In this document: piece by piece, positions 56,825 through 64,000 of the stretch
Layout: every line of letters begins with the position of its first letter
Numbering within the stretch: the first letter of the stretch is position 1
From: Dyadobacter sp. SG02
GTDB taxonomy: Bacteria; Bacteroidota; Bacteroidia; Cytophagales; Spirosomataceae
Direction: 5' to 3'
Assembly (NCBI RefSeq): GCF_900109045.1
Contig: NZ_FNYL01000002.1
Span: forward strand, 620,001 to 684,000
DNA: 64,000 nt
Notes under the pieces: model-generated
Databases searched by the model: none
What the model was told of the DNA's origin: nothing
What the model saw: only the letters and a program-made list of their open reading frames with translations
Translations under genes and position numbers: made by a program

Positions 56825-57541
56825 TTATTTGAGTATTGGAATCGTCACGCCCAGTACTGCCGAGGCGCCCCGGTTGTGAACTTTGACATCGTCGCGATTG
56901 GAAAGGTTACGCAATCCGAGGTGATAGCGGCCTTCCACGAACACTTTCAAACGGCCAATCGGGTAGGCGAGGCCCGCCCCGGCTACCGCGCCTATATCGA
57001 ATGCGCTGCCTGCGTCGTCGCCCGAGTAGGATTCGGTGTGTTTAACCGTCCCGATTTTCTCGTCGTTCACGTAGGTGGATATCGTGGCCTCCTCTTTTCG
57101 CGACCCGGCGCGGTAACGAAGCTCCGGACCGGCGGAAATGATTGCTTCCAGTTTTTCCGTCAGGCGGGGCCGGTACTGGGCCAGCAGGGGCAATTCAAAA
57201 TAGCCGATTTTGATCGCTCCTTTTTCCACCACCTGTCTCGGCGCACCGGGGACTATTACGATCGGAGGTCCCTGTTGCGGGCGGAACACGCCGCCACGGC
57301 CCGAAAATCCCGGCTCGGCCTGAATGCTGAACGCCGGCGAAAGCCGGTAGTTAAAAACGACCGCGAAGTTAGGCGCTACCCGGGTTTTGAAATTGTCGAT
57401 GTTGCTGTTCTCGGTCACCAGCGTGCTGAAATTAGCACCGCCTTTCAATCCCAGGCTTAGCTGCGCGTGGGCTGCGTTAGTCAAAAGGGCACAGGTAGTT
57501 ACGGATAATGCTGCTTTAAATAATCGTTGAAATCTCTGCAT
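56825..57541 (-). CDS. Outer-membrane beta-barrel protein (porin-like, OMP_b-brl family)
   Basis: A 238-residue protein with a signal peptide ending in NAAHAQ and then LSLGLKGGANFSTL, the typical start of small Bacteroidota barrels. Alternating amphipathic strands run to a C-terminal strand (ASAVLGVTIPILK). An ion or metabolite pore or a structural role is likely; no specific ligand. It lies 22 bp upstream of the TPR gene on the same strand. Confidence 0.8.
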   Translation of the reverse strand: MQRFQRLFKAALSVTTCALLTNAAHAQLSLGLKGGANFSTLVTENSNIDNFKTRVAPNFAVVFNYRLSPAFSIQAEPGFSGRGGVFRPQQGPPIVIVPGAPRQVVEKGAIKIGYFELPLLAQYRPRLTEKLEAIISAGPELRYRAGSRKEEATISTYVNDEKIGTVKHTESYSGDDAGSAFDIGAVAGAGLAYPIGRLKVFVEGRYHLGLRNLSNRDDVKVHNRGASAVLGVTIPILK

Positions 57542-57619
57542 GGCTGGCTGATTTGATACATTAGACTAACGGCAATTAACAAAAATATTTTAAGTAACCG
57601 CAAGTCTATTTTTAATTGA

Positions 57620-57976
57620 TTACGCCACCACACCGCTGCGGTAAAGCATGCCCCAGCCTGCAATTTCGTTGATGATCGGTTCTACGGACCGGCCATATTC
57701 CGTGAGTTCGTATTCGACGGTGACGGGCTTCGTATCGAGCACGCGGCGGGTGATGAGCTGGTTCATTTCCATATCGTGCAGTTCCTTGGAAAGCATTTTG
57801 GCGGCAATGCCGTCCACTTCGCGGAGCAGGTCCATGAAACGCATTTTGTCGTTGAGCAGCAGCGTTCCCAGGATATGGAACTTCCATTTTCCCGAAAGTA
57901 TCTCCATGGCGTCTTTGATAGCCAGGATTCGTTTCCGGCATTGCTGGGAGGTATTGCAGGAGGCCTGTTTTTTCAT
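57620..57976 (-). CDS. HxlR-family transcriptional regulator
   Basis: A 118-residue winged-helix protein of the HxlR/MarR-like family: CRKRILAIKDAMEILSGKWKFHILGTL at the N-terminus, LREVDGIAAKMLSKELHDMEMNQLITR as the recognition region, and VEYELTEYGRSVEPII. N-terminal cysteines (Cys6 and Cys12) could serve redox or electrophile sensing, as in other HxlR proteins. It is divergent from a DsbA-family gene; the 120-bp region between them holds two strong dyads. Confidence 0.93.
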   Translation of the reverse strand: MKKQASCNTSQQCRKRILAIKDAMEILSGKWKFHILGTLLLNDKMRFMDLLREVDGIAAKMLSKELHDMEMNQLITRRVLDTKPVTVEYELTEYGRSVEPIINEIAGWGMLYRSGVVA

Positions 57977-58021
57977 CTTTTTACCAGATAGGGTCAGGTG
58001 TAAAATTAAAAAGCGGCCCGG

Positions 58022-58076
58022 TAGTTTCCAAGAGGTAACCGGTTACCAAAGGGAAATGCATAACAATTGGAAACTA
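58022..58076. promoter_or_regulatory. Nested operator-like dyads between hxlR and dsbA-like genes
   Basis: GGTAACCGGTTACC (58034-58047) is a perfect 14-bp palindrome; its flanks extend it to TTTCC-N4-palindrome-N4-GGAAA (58025-58056). A second inverted repeat, TAGTTTCCAA (58022-58031) with TTGGAAACTA (58067-58076), overlaps the first and has its own centre. Probably the HxlR binding sites controlling both divergent genes. Confidence 0.6.
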
Positions 58077-58096
58077 TGGTCGGATTAATTTCGTGT

Positions 58097-59023
58097 ATGA
58101 AAAACAATCCACTGCTCTGCGATACCGAAAGCGGCATTTGTGAACTGCCGTCGGTGCACACTGAAAACGAACCGGGTGCCGCCGGACCGGGGGCCATCGA
58201 ACCGGGGGAAAAGCCGGTCAAAATCATTTATTTCACCGACCCGATCTGCTCCACCTGCTGGGGCATCGAGCCGCAACTACGTAAACTGAAACTGGAATAC
58301 GGCCAGCTCGTGGAGCTCGAATACCGGATGGGCGGCCTGCTACCCGACTGGTCCTACAACAGCGGGGGAATCAGCAAGCCCACCGACGTGGCACCGCATT
58401 GGGACGAGGTGAGCCACTACTACCAGATGCCCATTGTCGGCGACGTTTGGCTGGAAGATCCGCTGCATTCGTCCTATCCGCCTTCGGTGGCTTTCAAAGC
58501 CGCGCAAATGCAGGACGAGGACAAAGCCATTGCATTTTTGCGGAGAATCAGGGAAATGGTTTTTCTCGAAAAGAAGAATATTGCCCGCTGGGAGCATTTG
58601 GCAGATGCTGCGAACCACGCCGGGCTGGACGCCGCTTTATTCGAAGAAGACTATCAGAACAACGCCGTGACAATGTTCGAGGCTGACTTGCAGCTGGCGG
58701 CGGAATGGTCTGTCCGCGGTTTTCCGACGCTCCTGGTATTCGACCGTGAGGGCCGGTACGAGAAAGTTTATGGATTTAAACCATATGAAGTGTTCGAGGC
58801 CGCGATTGCCAAAATGCATCCGGGCGCTCCCAAGGCCTGGTACAGTAAAAACTGGCAGGATCTGTTCGGCAAATATCCGACACTGACTGCCAAAGAATTC
58901 GCCGGATTGACGGGCCAAAGTTTCGAAAGCGCCGAACAACAGCTGCGTGCGCTGCACAAAGAAGGCCTTCTGGAAGATTACACTACACCCAACGGCACGC
59001 TTTGGAAACTGGCTGCCGCCTGA
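58097..59023 (+). CDS. DsbA-family thiol oxidoreductase (FrnE/SpxH-like)
   Basis: A 308-residue protein without a signal peptide. Catalytic site CSTC (Cys51-Cys54) in FTDPICSTCWGIEPQLRKL, the GGLLPDW and RGFPTLLVFDREGRY segments (cis-Pro loop), and a C-terminal winged-helix-like tail. The N-terminus carries an extra NPLLCDTESGICELP with two cysteines (8 and 15). Between it and the fold (residues 25-39) is a PG-rich linker encoded by a 15-bp repeat. Start at ATG 58097, since the longer frame begins with a TTG inside the operator region. Divergent from hxlR, which probably controls it. Confidence 0.9.
   Translation: MKNNPLLCDTESGICELPSVHTENEPGAAGPGAIEPGEKPVKIIYFTDPICSTCWGIEPQLRKLKLEYGQLVELEYRMGGLLPDWSYNSGGISKPTDVAPHWDEVSHYYQMPIVGDVWLEDPLHSSYPPSVAFKAAQMQDEDKAIAFLRRIREMVFLEKKNIARWEHLADAANHAGLDAALFEEDYQNNAVTMFEADLQLAAEWSVRGFPTLLVFDREGRYEKVYGFKPYEVFEAAIAKMHPGAPKAWYSKNWQDLFGKYPTLTAKEFAGLTGQSFESAEQQLRALHKEGLLEDYTTPNGTLWKLAAA
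58169..58213 (+). repeat. 15-bp repeat, locus D (in frame in the DsbA-like gene)
   Basis: Three degenerate units (GAACCGGGTGCCGCC, GGACCGGGGGCCATC, GAACCGGGGGAAAAG) encode EPGAA-GPGAI-EPGEK. The core CCGGGTGCCGCC is one base away from the CCGGGAGCCGCC core of loci A and C. Confidence 0.6.
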
Positions 59024-59950
59024 TTACAGTGCGAAAAGGAAGCCGATGCTCAATGCCTGGGCGAACTGGATTTTGCTGCTCTGGTCCTTGTCGTACACGA
59101 CGATGGCGCCGAGATTAACATTCACATACTTGTTGATCTTCGCAGTCAGCTGGGCGTCCAGGCGGTTGTCGATCTCCAACGGGTTTTGAAAGCTCGAAAA
59201 CATCAGGTACCGGAATTTCAGGTTGACGCCCTTGGCCACATCCTTGTCGAAGTTGGCTACGAGCTGGATGAGCGCGGCTTCCGTACGTACGCGCTTGCCT
59301 ATGGGCACGCCGTAGTTTTTCTGGTCGGGTGTATTGACGTACAAATCGCGGTCGACGACGATGGTTTGCCGCAATGCGCCGGGCGCCAGATCGACGAAGA
59401 AATAGGGTGCGGGACGGTACTCGATACCGATTGCCTCAGTGACGTAAGCGGGCGAAAACAGTCCTGAAACCTTTCTTTTAAATTGAATGGAATCCGACGC
59501 GCCGCTGTACTCGTAACCCGCCGCGAACTGCGAGAGGAAGTTGAGGTTCGCGAAGAAGCTCCATTTCGGGGAAAGTTCGCGGTTGTACTTGGTATCGAAG
59601 AAAATGCGGTCGGCATTCTTGCGGCTCTCCTGTCCCTTGTTGCGGACAATGCCGTATTGCGACTGGAAATCATTGCGCCAGGAGTTCTTCCCCGTCTTCT
59701 TTTCGTTCAATGCATTAAAAAACACACCGAGCGCCACCGAGTTCACACCACCGCCGGTCCAGTTGGAGCTAAACGACCCCTGGTTAAGATTAGCCCCGAA
59801 TTCGATCTTATGCCAGGCCGTATCCTTCTCCGCTTTCAGTCGTGCGGCATTGAGGGCATTGGATAGGTCGACTTTGTTTTGTGCAAATACTGCTGATAAT
59901 GAGAAAATAAGCGAAAAAACTACACCCGGAATGATCTTCCTTGTACGCAT
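59024..59950 (-). CDS. DUF3078 outer-membrane protein
   Basis: A 308-residue secreted protein with signal peptide (to about Ala23, AVFAQ). AWHKIEFGANLNQGSFSSNW is the DUF3078 start; the rest alternates strands with IEYRPAPYFFVDLAPGALRQ and ends in FAQALSIGFLFAL, typical of outer-membrane barrels. Function unknown; the family is common in Bacteroidota. It ends exactly where the convergent DsbA-like gene stops. Confidence 0.85.
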   Translation of the reverse strand: MRTRKIIPGVVFSLIFSLSAVFAQNKVDLSNALNAARLKAEKDTAWHKIEFGANLNQGSFSSNWTGGGVNSVALGVFFNALNEKKTGKNSWRNDFQSQYGIVRNKGQESRKNADRIFFDTKYNRELSPKWSFFANLNFLSQFAAGYEYSGASDSIQFKRKVSGLFSPAYVTEAIGIEYRPAPYFFVDLAPGALRQTIVVDRDLYVNTPDQKNYGVPIGKRVRTEAALIQLVANFDKDVAKGVNLKFRYLMFSSFQNPLEIDNRLDAQLTAKINKYVNVNLGAIVVYDKDQSSKIQFAQALSIGFLFAL

Positions 59951-60108
59951 ACCTGAGAAAAATACTATTTAACGATGCGGCGAATATATTCGTAATGCGG
60001 CTTTTCAAGCAAGTTTTGGGCGGTAAAATCGTGAATTTGTTGGTTTTGATTTTTGTTACATGACGTAGTTAATAGCAGGATCGGACATCGCTTTTTACCT
60101 ATAATACT

Positions 60109-61092
60109 ATGACATTCGAGTTCTCAGCCGGCGCCGGTGTGGATTTTCTGGCGGATTTTTCCAAACAGTTCGGCTTGCCGGTCCTGGGCGATGAATTGAG
60201 GATTCCGGCTAAAATGGGGCAGGGGAATATCAGGCGGATCGATCTCGGTGAAGATTTCAGGTTACATATTCACCAATACACCTTACGCGAAGAATTTGTT
60301 TTAAAACGAATCGCGCCGGAAGCTTCCAGCGACCTGGTGACAGTCATTTTTTATAGCGCGGCATTCCCGAATAACTTTCTTTCGAACCGCGAGGGCAGTT
60401 TTAATTGTACAAAAACGCACGCCGCGTCCGTCGAGGTGTCGTCCGGCGATCTCAGTTCCGAGATCCGGTTTCCGCCCGGGCATGAAATCCATTTCACGTC
60501 GGTAGGCGTCGGGGCCGCATTGCTCCGCGAGTTGCTCGGCCCCACCGAGCCCAACCAACTCATTGAAACCGTCACCAAAGCGAACAGCACCTTTTTGTAC
60601 CATTTACTCATGGTCCCCGACTTCGAGCGAACGTTGAGGAGCTTGTTCGAGAGCGAAAACGCCGATCCCCTGCAACGGTTCTATTACAAAGTGAAGGCCC
60701 AGGAGCTGCTGTACCAGGTGTTCAGCAAGCTGGCCCAGCGCGAAGACAAAAAGCATTGCCAGCTCAACAACTTCGACGCGGGGATGCTCATGACCGTCCG
60801 GGATACACTGGTAGCCGATCTTTCGGTGCCGCCCCAGTTGCGCGACCTCGCCAAACTAGCCAATATGAGTGAAACGAAGCTGAAACAGCTTTTTAGGCAG
60901 GTGTTCGGGGACAGTATCTACAACTATTATCAAACCGCACGGATGGAAGAGGCGGCATCGATGCTCCGGCAGCCGGGCCTGACCGTCTCGCAGGTGGGTT
61001 ATCAGTTGGGTTTTACCAACCTAAGCCATTTCGGACGGTTGTTCGCGAAGCATCACGGCAAGACGCCCAAGAAATTTCAATCTGTCGGATAG
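60109..61092 (+). CDS. AraC-family transcriptional regulator
   Basis: A 327-residue regulator. N-terminal ligand-like domain of unrecognised type, then a C-terminal AraC double helix-turn-helix (about 225-325): PPQLRDLAKLANMSETKLKQ and SQVGYQLGFTNLSHFGRLFA, ending GKTPKKFQ. It precedes an old yellow enzyme by 81 bp on the same strand and may regulate it. Confidence 0.93.
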   Translation: MTFEFSAGAGVDFLADFSKQFGLPVLGDELRIPAKMGQGNIRRIDLGEDFRLHIHQYTLREEFVLKRIAPEASSDLVTVIFYSAAFPNNFLSNREGSFNCTKTHAASVEVSSGDLSSEIRFPPGHEIHFTSVGVGAALLRELLGPTEPNQLIETVTKANSTFLYHLLMVPDFERTLRSLFESENADPLQRFYYKVKAQELLYQVFSKLAQREDKKHCQLNNFDAGMLMTVRDTLVADLSVPPQLRDLAKLANMSETKLKQLFRQVFGDSIYNYYQTARMEEAASMLRQPGLTVSQVGYQLGFTNLSHFGRLFAKHHGKTPKKFQSVG

Positions 61093-61119
61093 GACTATTT
61101 ATTTGCCATATCAGGTTAT

Positions 61120-61147
61120 TTTGTTCCTGTCTTGCGCAATAGCTTTG
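61120..61147 (+). promoter_or_regulatory. Promoter for the old yellow enzyme gene
   Basis: TTTG (61120-61123), a 16-bp spacer and TAGCTTTG (61140-61147) match the consensus; the ATG at 61174 would lie about 20 bases after the start. It suggests the enzyme is also expressed independently of the AraC gene. Confidence 0.45.
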
Positions 61148-61173
61148 CTGTATCAAACAATCAGCAAAGTGAA

Positions 61174-62253
61174 ATGAAAAAGATTCTGACTGAATATATT
61201 ACGGAAACACTCCGCCTGAAAAATCGCGTCGTAATGGCGCCCATGACCCGGTCCAGGGCCATTAATAACCTTCCCAATGACCTCATGGTCGAGTACTATA
61301 CCCAGCGCAACGGCGCCGGGCTGATCGTCACGGAAGGTACCGCGCCGGCACCCGAAGGACTGGGTTATGCGCGCATCCCGGGCATTTTCAGTGACGAGCA
61401 AACCGAAGCCTGGAAAAATGTAGCTGACGCGGTACATCGGGGCGGCAGCAAGATATTCATGCAGCTCATGCACACAGGCAGGATAGCGCATACGCACAAC
61501 CTGCCCGAGGGCGTACGTGTGGTAGGCGTGTCGGACATTACCGCCGAAGGGCAAATGTGGACCGACCAGGAAGGTATGCTGCCGCATTCGCAGCCGGAAG
61601 CACTCACGACCGCGGGCGTAAGGGACGTAGTCGATGAATTTGTAAAAGCCTCACAAAATGCCATTCGGGCCGGTTTTGATGGTATTGAGCTTCATAATGC
61701 CAATGGTTATCTGCTCGAACAATTCCTCAACCCGAATGTGAACAATCGTACGGACGAATACGGTGGCCCGATCGAAAACCGTTCGAGGGCGGTGCTGGAA
61801 ATTGTGCAAAAAACAGCCGACGCGATCGGCAAGGAAAAGATCGGAATCCGCTTTTCGCCCTATGGTATTTATAACGACATGACGCCTTACGACCGGAACG
61901 AAGTGCGAGAAACGTATGCATACCTTGCTGCGAAACTGAACGACCTGGGCATTGCCTATATTCACATTTCGTTAAGCCCCGACATCGAAGCGGAAACACT
62001 GGAAGCCATTCGCAGGAATTTTAAAGGGACCCTTATTTACTGTAACGGTTTCACGCCCGAAACTGCGGAAGCAAAATTGCAAGAGGGCGTCGCTGATCTC
62101 ATCGCTTTCGGTCAGCCGTTTCTGGCCAACCCCGACCTCGTTACCCGAATCGATTTGGATGCCGTATTGAATGCGCCGGATTATAACACCTTTTACTCGG
62201 CAGGAGCAGATGGATATATCGACTATCCGTCGCTGGCTCTCGCGGATAACTAG
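61174..62253 (+). CDS. Old yellow enzyme / alkene reductase (NADH:flavin oxidoreductase)
   Basis: A 359-residue FMN-dependent TIM barrel. Landmarks: LKNRVVMAPMTRSRAINNLPN (FMN site), LIVTEGTAPAPEGLGYARIPGI, KIFMQLMHTGRIAH, the substrate/FMN motif GFDGIELHNANGYLLEQFL, NRTDEYGG and RSRAVLEIV, and GVADLIAFGQPFLANPDL. Such enzymes reduce activated C=C or nitro groups using NAD(P)H, often in electrophile detoxification. ATG at 61174 gives the family start. Confidence 0.93.
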   Translation: MKKILTEYITETLRLKNRVVMAPMTRSRAINNLPNDLMVEYYTQRNGAGLIVTEGTAPAPEGLGYARIPGIFSDEQTEAWKNVADAVHRGGSKIFMQLMHTGRIAHTHNLPEGVRVVGVSDITAEGQMWTDQEGMLPHSQPEALTTAGVRDVVDEFVKASQNAIRAGFDGIELHNANGYLLEQFLNPNVNNRTDEYGGPIENRSRAVLEIVQKTADAIGKEKIGIRFSPYGIYNDMTPYDRNEVRETYAYLAAKLNDLGIAYIHISLSPDIEAETLEAIRRNFKGTLIYCNGFTPETAEAKLQEGVADLIAFGQPFLANPDLVTRIDLDAVLNAPDYNTFYSAGADGYIDYPSLALADN

Positions 62254-62292
62254 ATCCAAAAGGAGTAACCCCGCTAATGTCGAATGTTGAAT

Positions 62293-62332
62293 ACAAAACC
62301 GCCGGAGAGTACATGCTTTCCGGCGGTTTTGT
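62293..62332. terminator. Bidirectional terminator between convergent genes
   Basis: ACAAAACCGCCGGA (62293-62306) pairs perfectly with TCCGGCGGTTTTGT (62319-62332). The stem ends give T-tracts on both strands, serving the old yellow enzyme gene and the leftward unknown gene. Confidence 0.85.
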
Positions 62333-62342
62333 CATGCCAATC

Positions 62343-63506
62343 TTACAGCTTCCCGGCGGGCAACTTTCCCGCTTTCATGGCTTCGACCTGTTGTAATGTG
62401 AATGCGGCAGCGTACAAAACCGGGTCGAGGTGGTAACAGCGGAACAAATCCGCGATGTAGTGTATACGCTCCCGGAGATCGGACCAGTCGACGGCGCCGG
62501 TTTGCGAAACGCTGTCGGGGGTGGGATCGATCTCGGCGAGCAGCGCGAGCAGGCCTGCGTATGAGAGTTGAAGCAAACTATCCGGGTAGGCCCTGTTGAG
62601 GTCTTTGCCCAGCGACAGTCGCAGATCGGGTGGCAAGGTCAGCGTCATGAGGTGTGCGGTGAGCTGTTCCCGTACCATGCCTTGGAGGCGGTTCAGGAGC
62701 TGGTCGATGGCGGTATCCAGCCGGGACGTTTTGCCGGTGATTTTCAGGTAACCCAGGCGAATGCGGGCCAGCCAGCTTTCGGGCGGGAAAAAAGCGTCAA
62801 TGATTTTCTTCCGGACGATCTCCTTATTCACCGCAAATGCTGCATTCAGCGACGACGCGATTTCCGGTTGCAGGCGCGTCTGCTCGTGAAATCCGATTTC
62901 GAGGTTGGCCAGCAGCTGCAATTCCGTCCGTAGCTGTGGTTCCTGTTCGAAGAATGCGTGATAGTAATGGGTAAATGCCTGTTGCAGATATTGCTGGCCG
63001 TCGGGTGGGCTTCCGGGCCTGAATGTTGCACAAAATGCATCCAGCCGCTGCTGATTGAAGGTTTGATCTTTAAAACATAATGAAAGAAACCGCGCGAACT
63101 CCCAGCCGATTTCCTCGAATACCTTCCGGTTACCACGTCCGACGGCCTCGCTGATATTATCGATAATGCCCGCCAGCCACGTGTTGCGGATAATGCCGAG
63201 CAGCTTTTGTTGTAAAGCACTATCGATTCCCAGCTCGCCGGCAATGCGCCACAGTGCCTTCAATTCCTCCATTTGGCCGAGGTTCAGCCTGGCTTCCACG
63301 CTTCTGAGCAGATCTTCACGCCGGATGCTCTGTCCGGCCTGTTTGGAAGCCCAGGTAGCAAATGTACACCAGTTGGCCACCGGGCCCGTGCGGCCGATGA
63401 ATGCGGCAGAAAGCTCGTTGTAGCATTGGGTAATGCGCAAATTGCGGATCGCCGGGTCGGTGATCGCCGTGATGGTCCTGACTTCGTCGGGGGAAGGGAT
63501 ATGCAT
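62343..63506 (-). CDS. Conserved-looking helical protein, unknown function
   Basis: A 387-residue soluble protein without signal peptide or membrane helices, predicted almost entirely helical. The N-terminal region (SAAFIGRTGPVANWCTFATWASKQAG) and FCATFRPGSPPDGQQYLQQAF are distinctive, but I recognise no family. Start at ATG 63506, since the longer frame begins with TTG. The gene is monocistronic, ended by a bidirectional terminator, with the start of an MFS gene divergent to it. Confidence 0.7.
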   Translation of the reverse strand: MHIPSPDEVRTITAITDPAIRNLRITQCYNELSAAFIGRTGPVANWCTFATWASKQAGQSIRREDLLRSVEARLNLGQMEELKALWRIAGELGIDSALQQKLLGIIRNTWLAGIIDNISEAVGRGNRKVFEEIGWEFARFLSLCFKDQTFNQQRLDAFCATFRPGSPPDGQQYLQQAFTHYYHAFFEQEPQLRTELQLLANLEIGFHEQTRLQPEIASSLNAAFAVNKEIVRKKIIDAFFPPESWLARIRLGYLKITGKTSRLDTAIDQLLNRLQGMVREQLTAHLMTLTLPPDLRLSLGKDLNRAYPDSLLQLSYAGLLALLAEIDPTPDSVSQTGAVDWSDLRERIHYIADLFRCYHLDPVLYAAAFTLQQVEAMKAGKLPAGKL

Positions 63507-63648
63507 AGCCAAAAGGTTTTCCGTGCGACGCTAAAAATAGCGAAACGGAACAGCCGGAGCGAAATAACCTATTGAAAGGCTCGGATGTAGTGGCGCATTG
63601 ATGTAGATTCGGCGGTTTATGTGTTTGGATACCCATCGAAAAGCTGAT

Positions 63649-64000
63649 ATGTCGATGAATACAAAAGGCCGGTTTCTGGCAAACGTCTTCCCCCTCGTAG
63701 CTGGTCAGGCTTTTTTTCAGACGGCCGGGATACTGGTGGCCGCATTGTCGGGGCTGGTAGGGTACAACCTCGCTGCCGATAAGGCATTGGCGACGGTGCC
63801 CGTCGCGGTGATCAGCATCGGAACAGCCGCCGCGCTGATCCCCGCTTCGATGTTTATGAAAAAATACGGGCGAAAACCAGGCTTTATGCTCGGGATCGGA
63901 CTGGGTTTCCTGGCCGGGGCATTGACGTCGCTCGGCATTTACCTGGTCGATTTCTGGCTGTTCGTGGTGGGCAATATGTTTATCGGTGCATACCAGGGTT
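63649..64000 (+). CDS. MFS transporter, N-terminal part (continues beyond window)
   Basis: The frame is open from ATG 63649 to the window end: 117 residues with the first three to four membrane helices (GQAFFQTAGILVAALSGLVG, VPVAVISIGTAAALIPASMF, GFMLGIGLGFLAGALTSLGI, FWLFVVGNMFIGAYQG). The loop MKKYGRKPGF is the MFS motif A. Substrate unknown; the gene is truncated by the window edge. It is divergent from the unknown 387-residue gene. Confidence 0.8.
   Translation, partial: MSMNTKGRFLANVFPLVAGQAFFQTAGILVAALSGLVGYNLAADKALATVPVAVISIGTAAALIPASMFMKKYGRKPGFMLGIGLGFLAGALTSLGIYLVDFWLFVVGNMFIGAYQG

Noticed and set aside
1..64000. tRNA, rRNA, insertion sequences, prophage or integrase genes
   Set aside because: I found no cloverleaf with CCA-type ends, no rRNA sequence and no transposase, integrase or phage structural protein. 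Small RNAs could still be missed by eye.

Overview
The window looks like a chromosome segment of a free-living Bacteroidota, most likely of the order Cytophagales (Dyadobacter or a close relative; this placement is inferred from gene content, not from a marker gene). The supporting signs are a SusC/SusD polysaccharide utilisation locus with a hybrid two-component regulator, a type IX secretion sorting domain, several reg_prop-type sensor kinases, TonB-dependent carboxypeptidase-regulatory-domain receptors, a DUF3078 protein, almost no Shine-Dalgarno sequences, and several promoters of the Bacteroidota form TTG/TTTG-N16-19-TAnnTTTG. I saw no rRNA, tRNA, transposase, prophage or CRISPR array.

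Layout. 0-5 kb: end of a methylenetetrahydrofolate-reductase-like gene, then surface-polysaccharide functions (MOP flippase, two methyltransferases, a GT4 glycosyltransferase). 5-9 kb: a leftward kaiC-kaiB-kaiB-histidine kinase operon without kaiA. 9-11 kb: a styrene/indole-monooxygenase-like flavoprotein followed by a lipoprotein. 11-18 kb: a giant 1882-residue pseudokinase-AAA-GAF-histidine kinase-receiver protein, facing a convergent two-gene operon encoding an OmpR-type regulator and a free HPt protein, which together could form a complete phosphorelay. 18-20.5 kb: a thiamine-diphosphate enzyme coupled to a MEKHLA-domain protein. 20.5-25.6 kb: a leftward operon of response regulator, kinase, outer-membrane receptor and PAP2 phosphatase. 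25.7-30.4 kb: small metabolic and redox genes (PQQ-type sugar dehydrogenase, Crp regulator, AhpD-like protein, TonB domain protein, a VOC protein and DUF1801). 30.4-43.3 kb: a PL8 polysaccharide lyase / SusD / SusC locus with a divergent hybrid regulator. 43.4-45.9 kb: two tandem paralogues of unknown function, each followed by a strong terminator. 46-54 kb: two LuxR-type regulators and two very large reg_prop sensor kinases. 54-64 kb: fatty acid desaturase, cold-shock protein, TolB/TPR protein, OMP, a divergent HxlR/DsbA pair with a striking operator region, DUF3078 protein, AraC regulator, old yellow enzyme, an unknown 387-residue protein, and the start of an MFS transporter.

Themes. The window is dominated by signal transduction: seven histidine kinases, plus a KaiC system and a pseudokinase, serving surface carbohydrate use and envelope adaptation. 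The observations I rate highest are (1) the giant pseudokinase/AAA hybrid kinase with its HPt and regulator; (2) the KaiBC-kinase operon with a Ser-Ser phosphosite and a coiled-coil tail; (3) a dispersed 15-bp tandem repeat family that occurs in frame in three unrelated proteins and in one intergenic gap; and (4) the unknown tandem paralogues at 43-46 kb.
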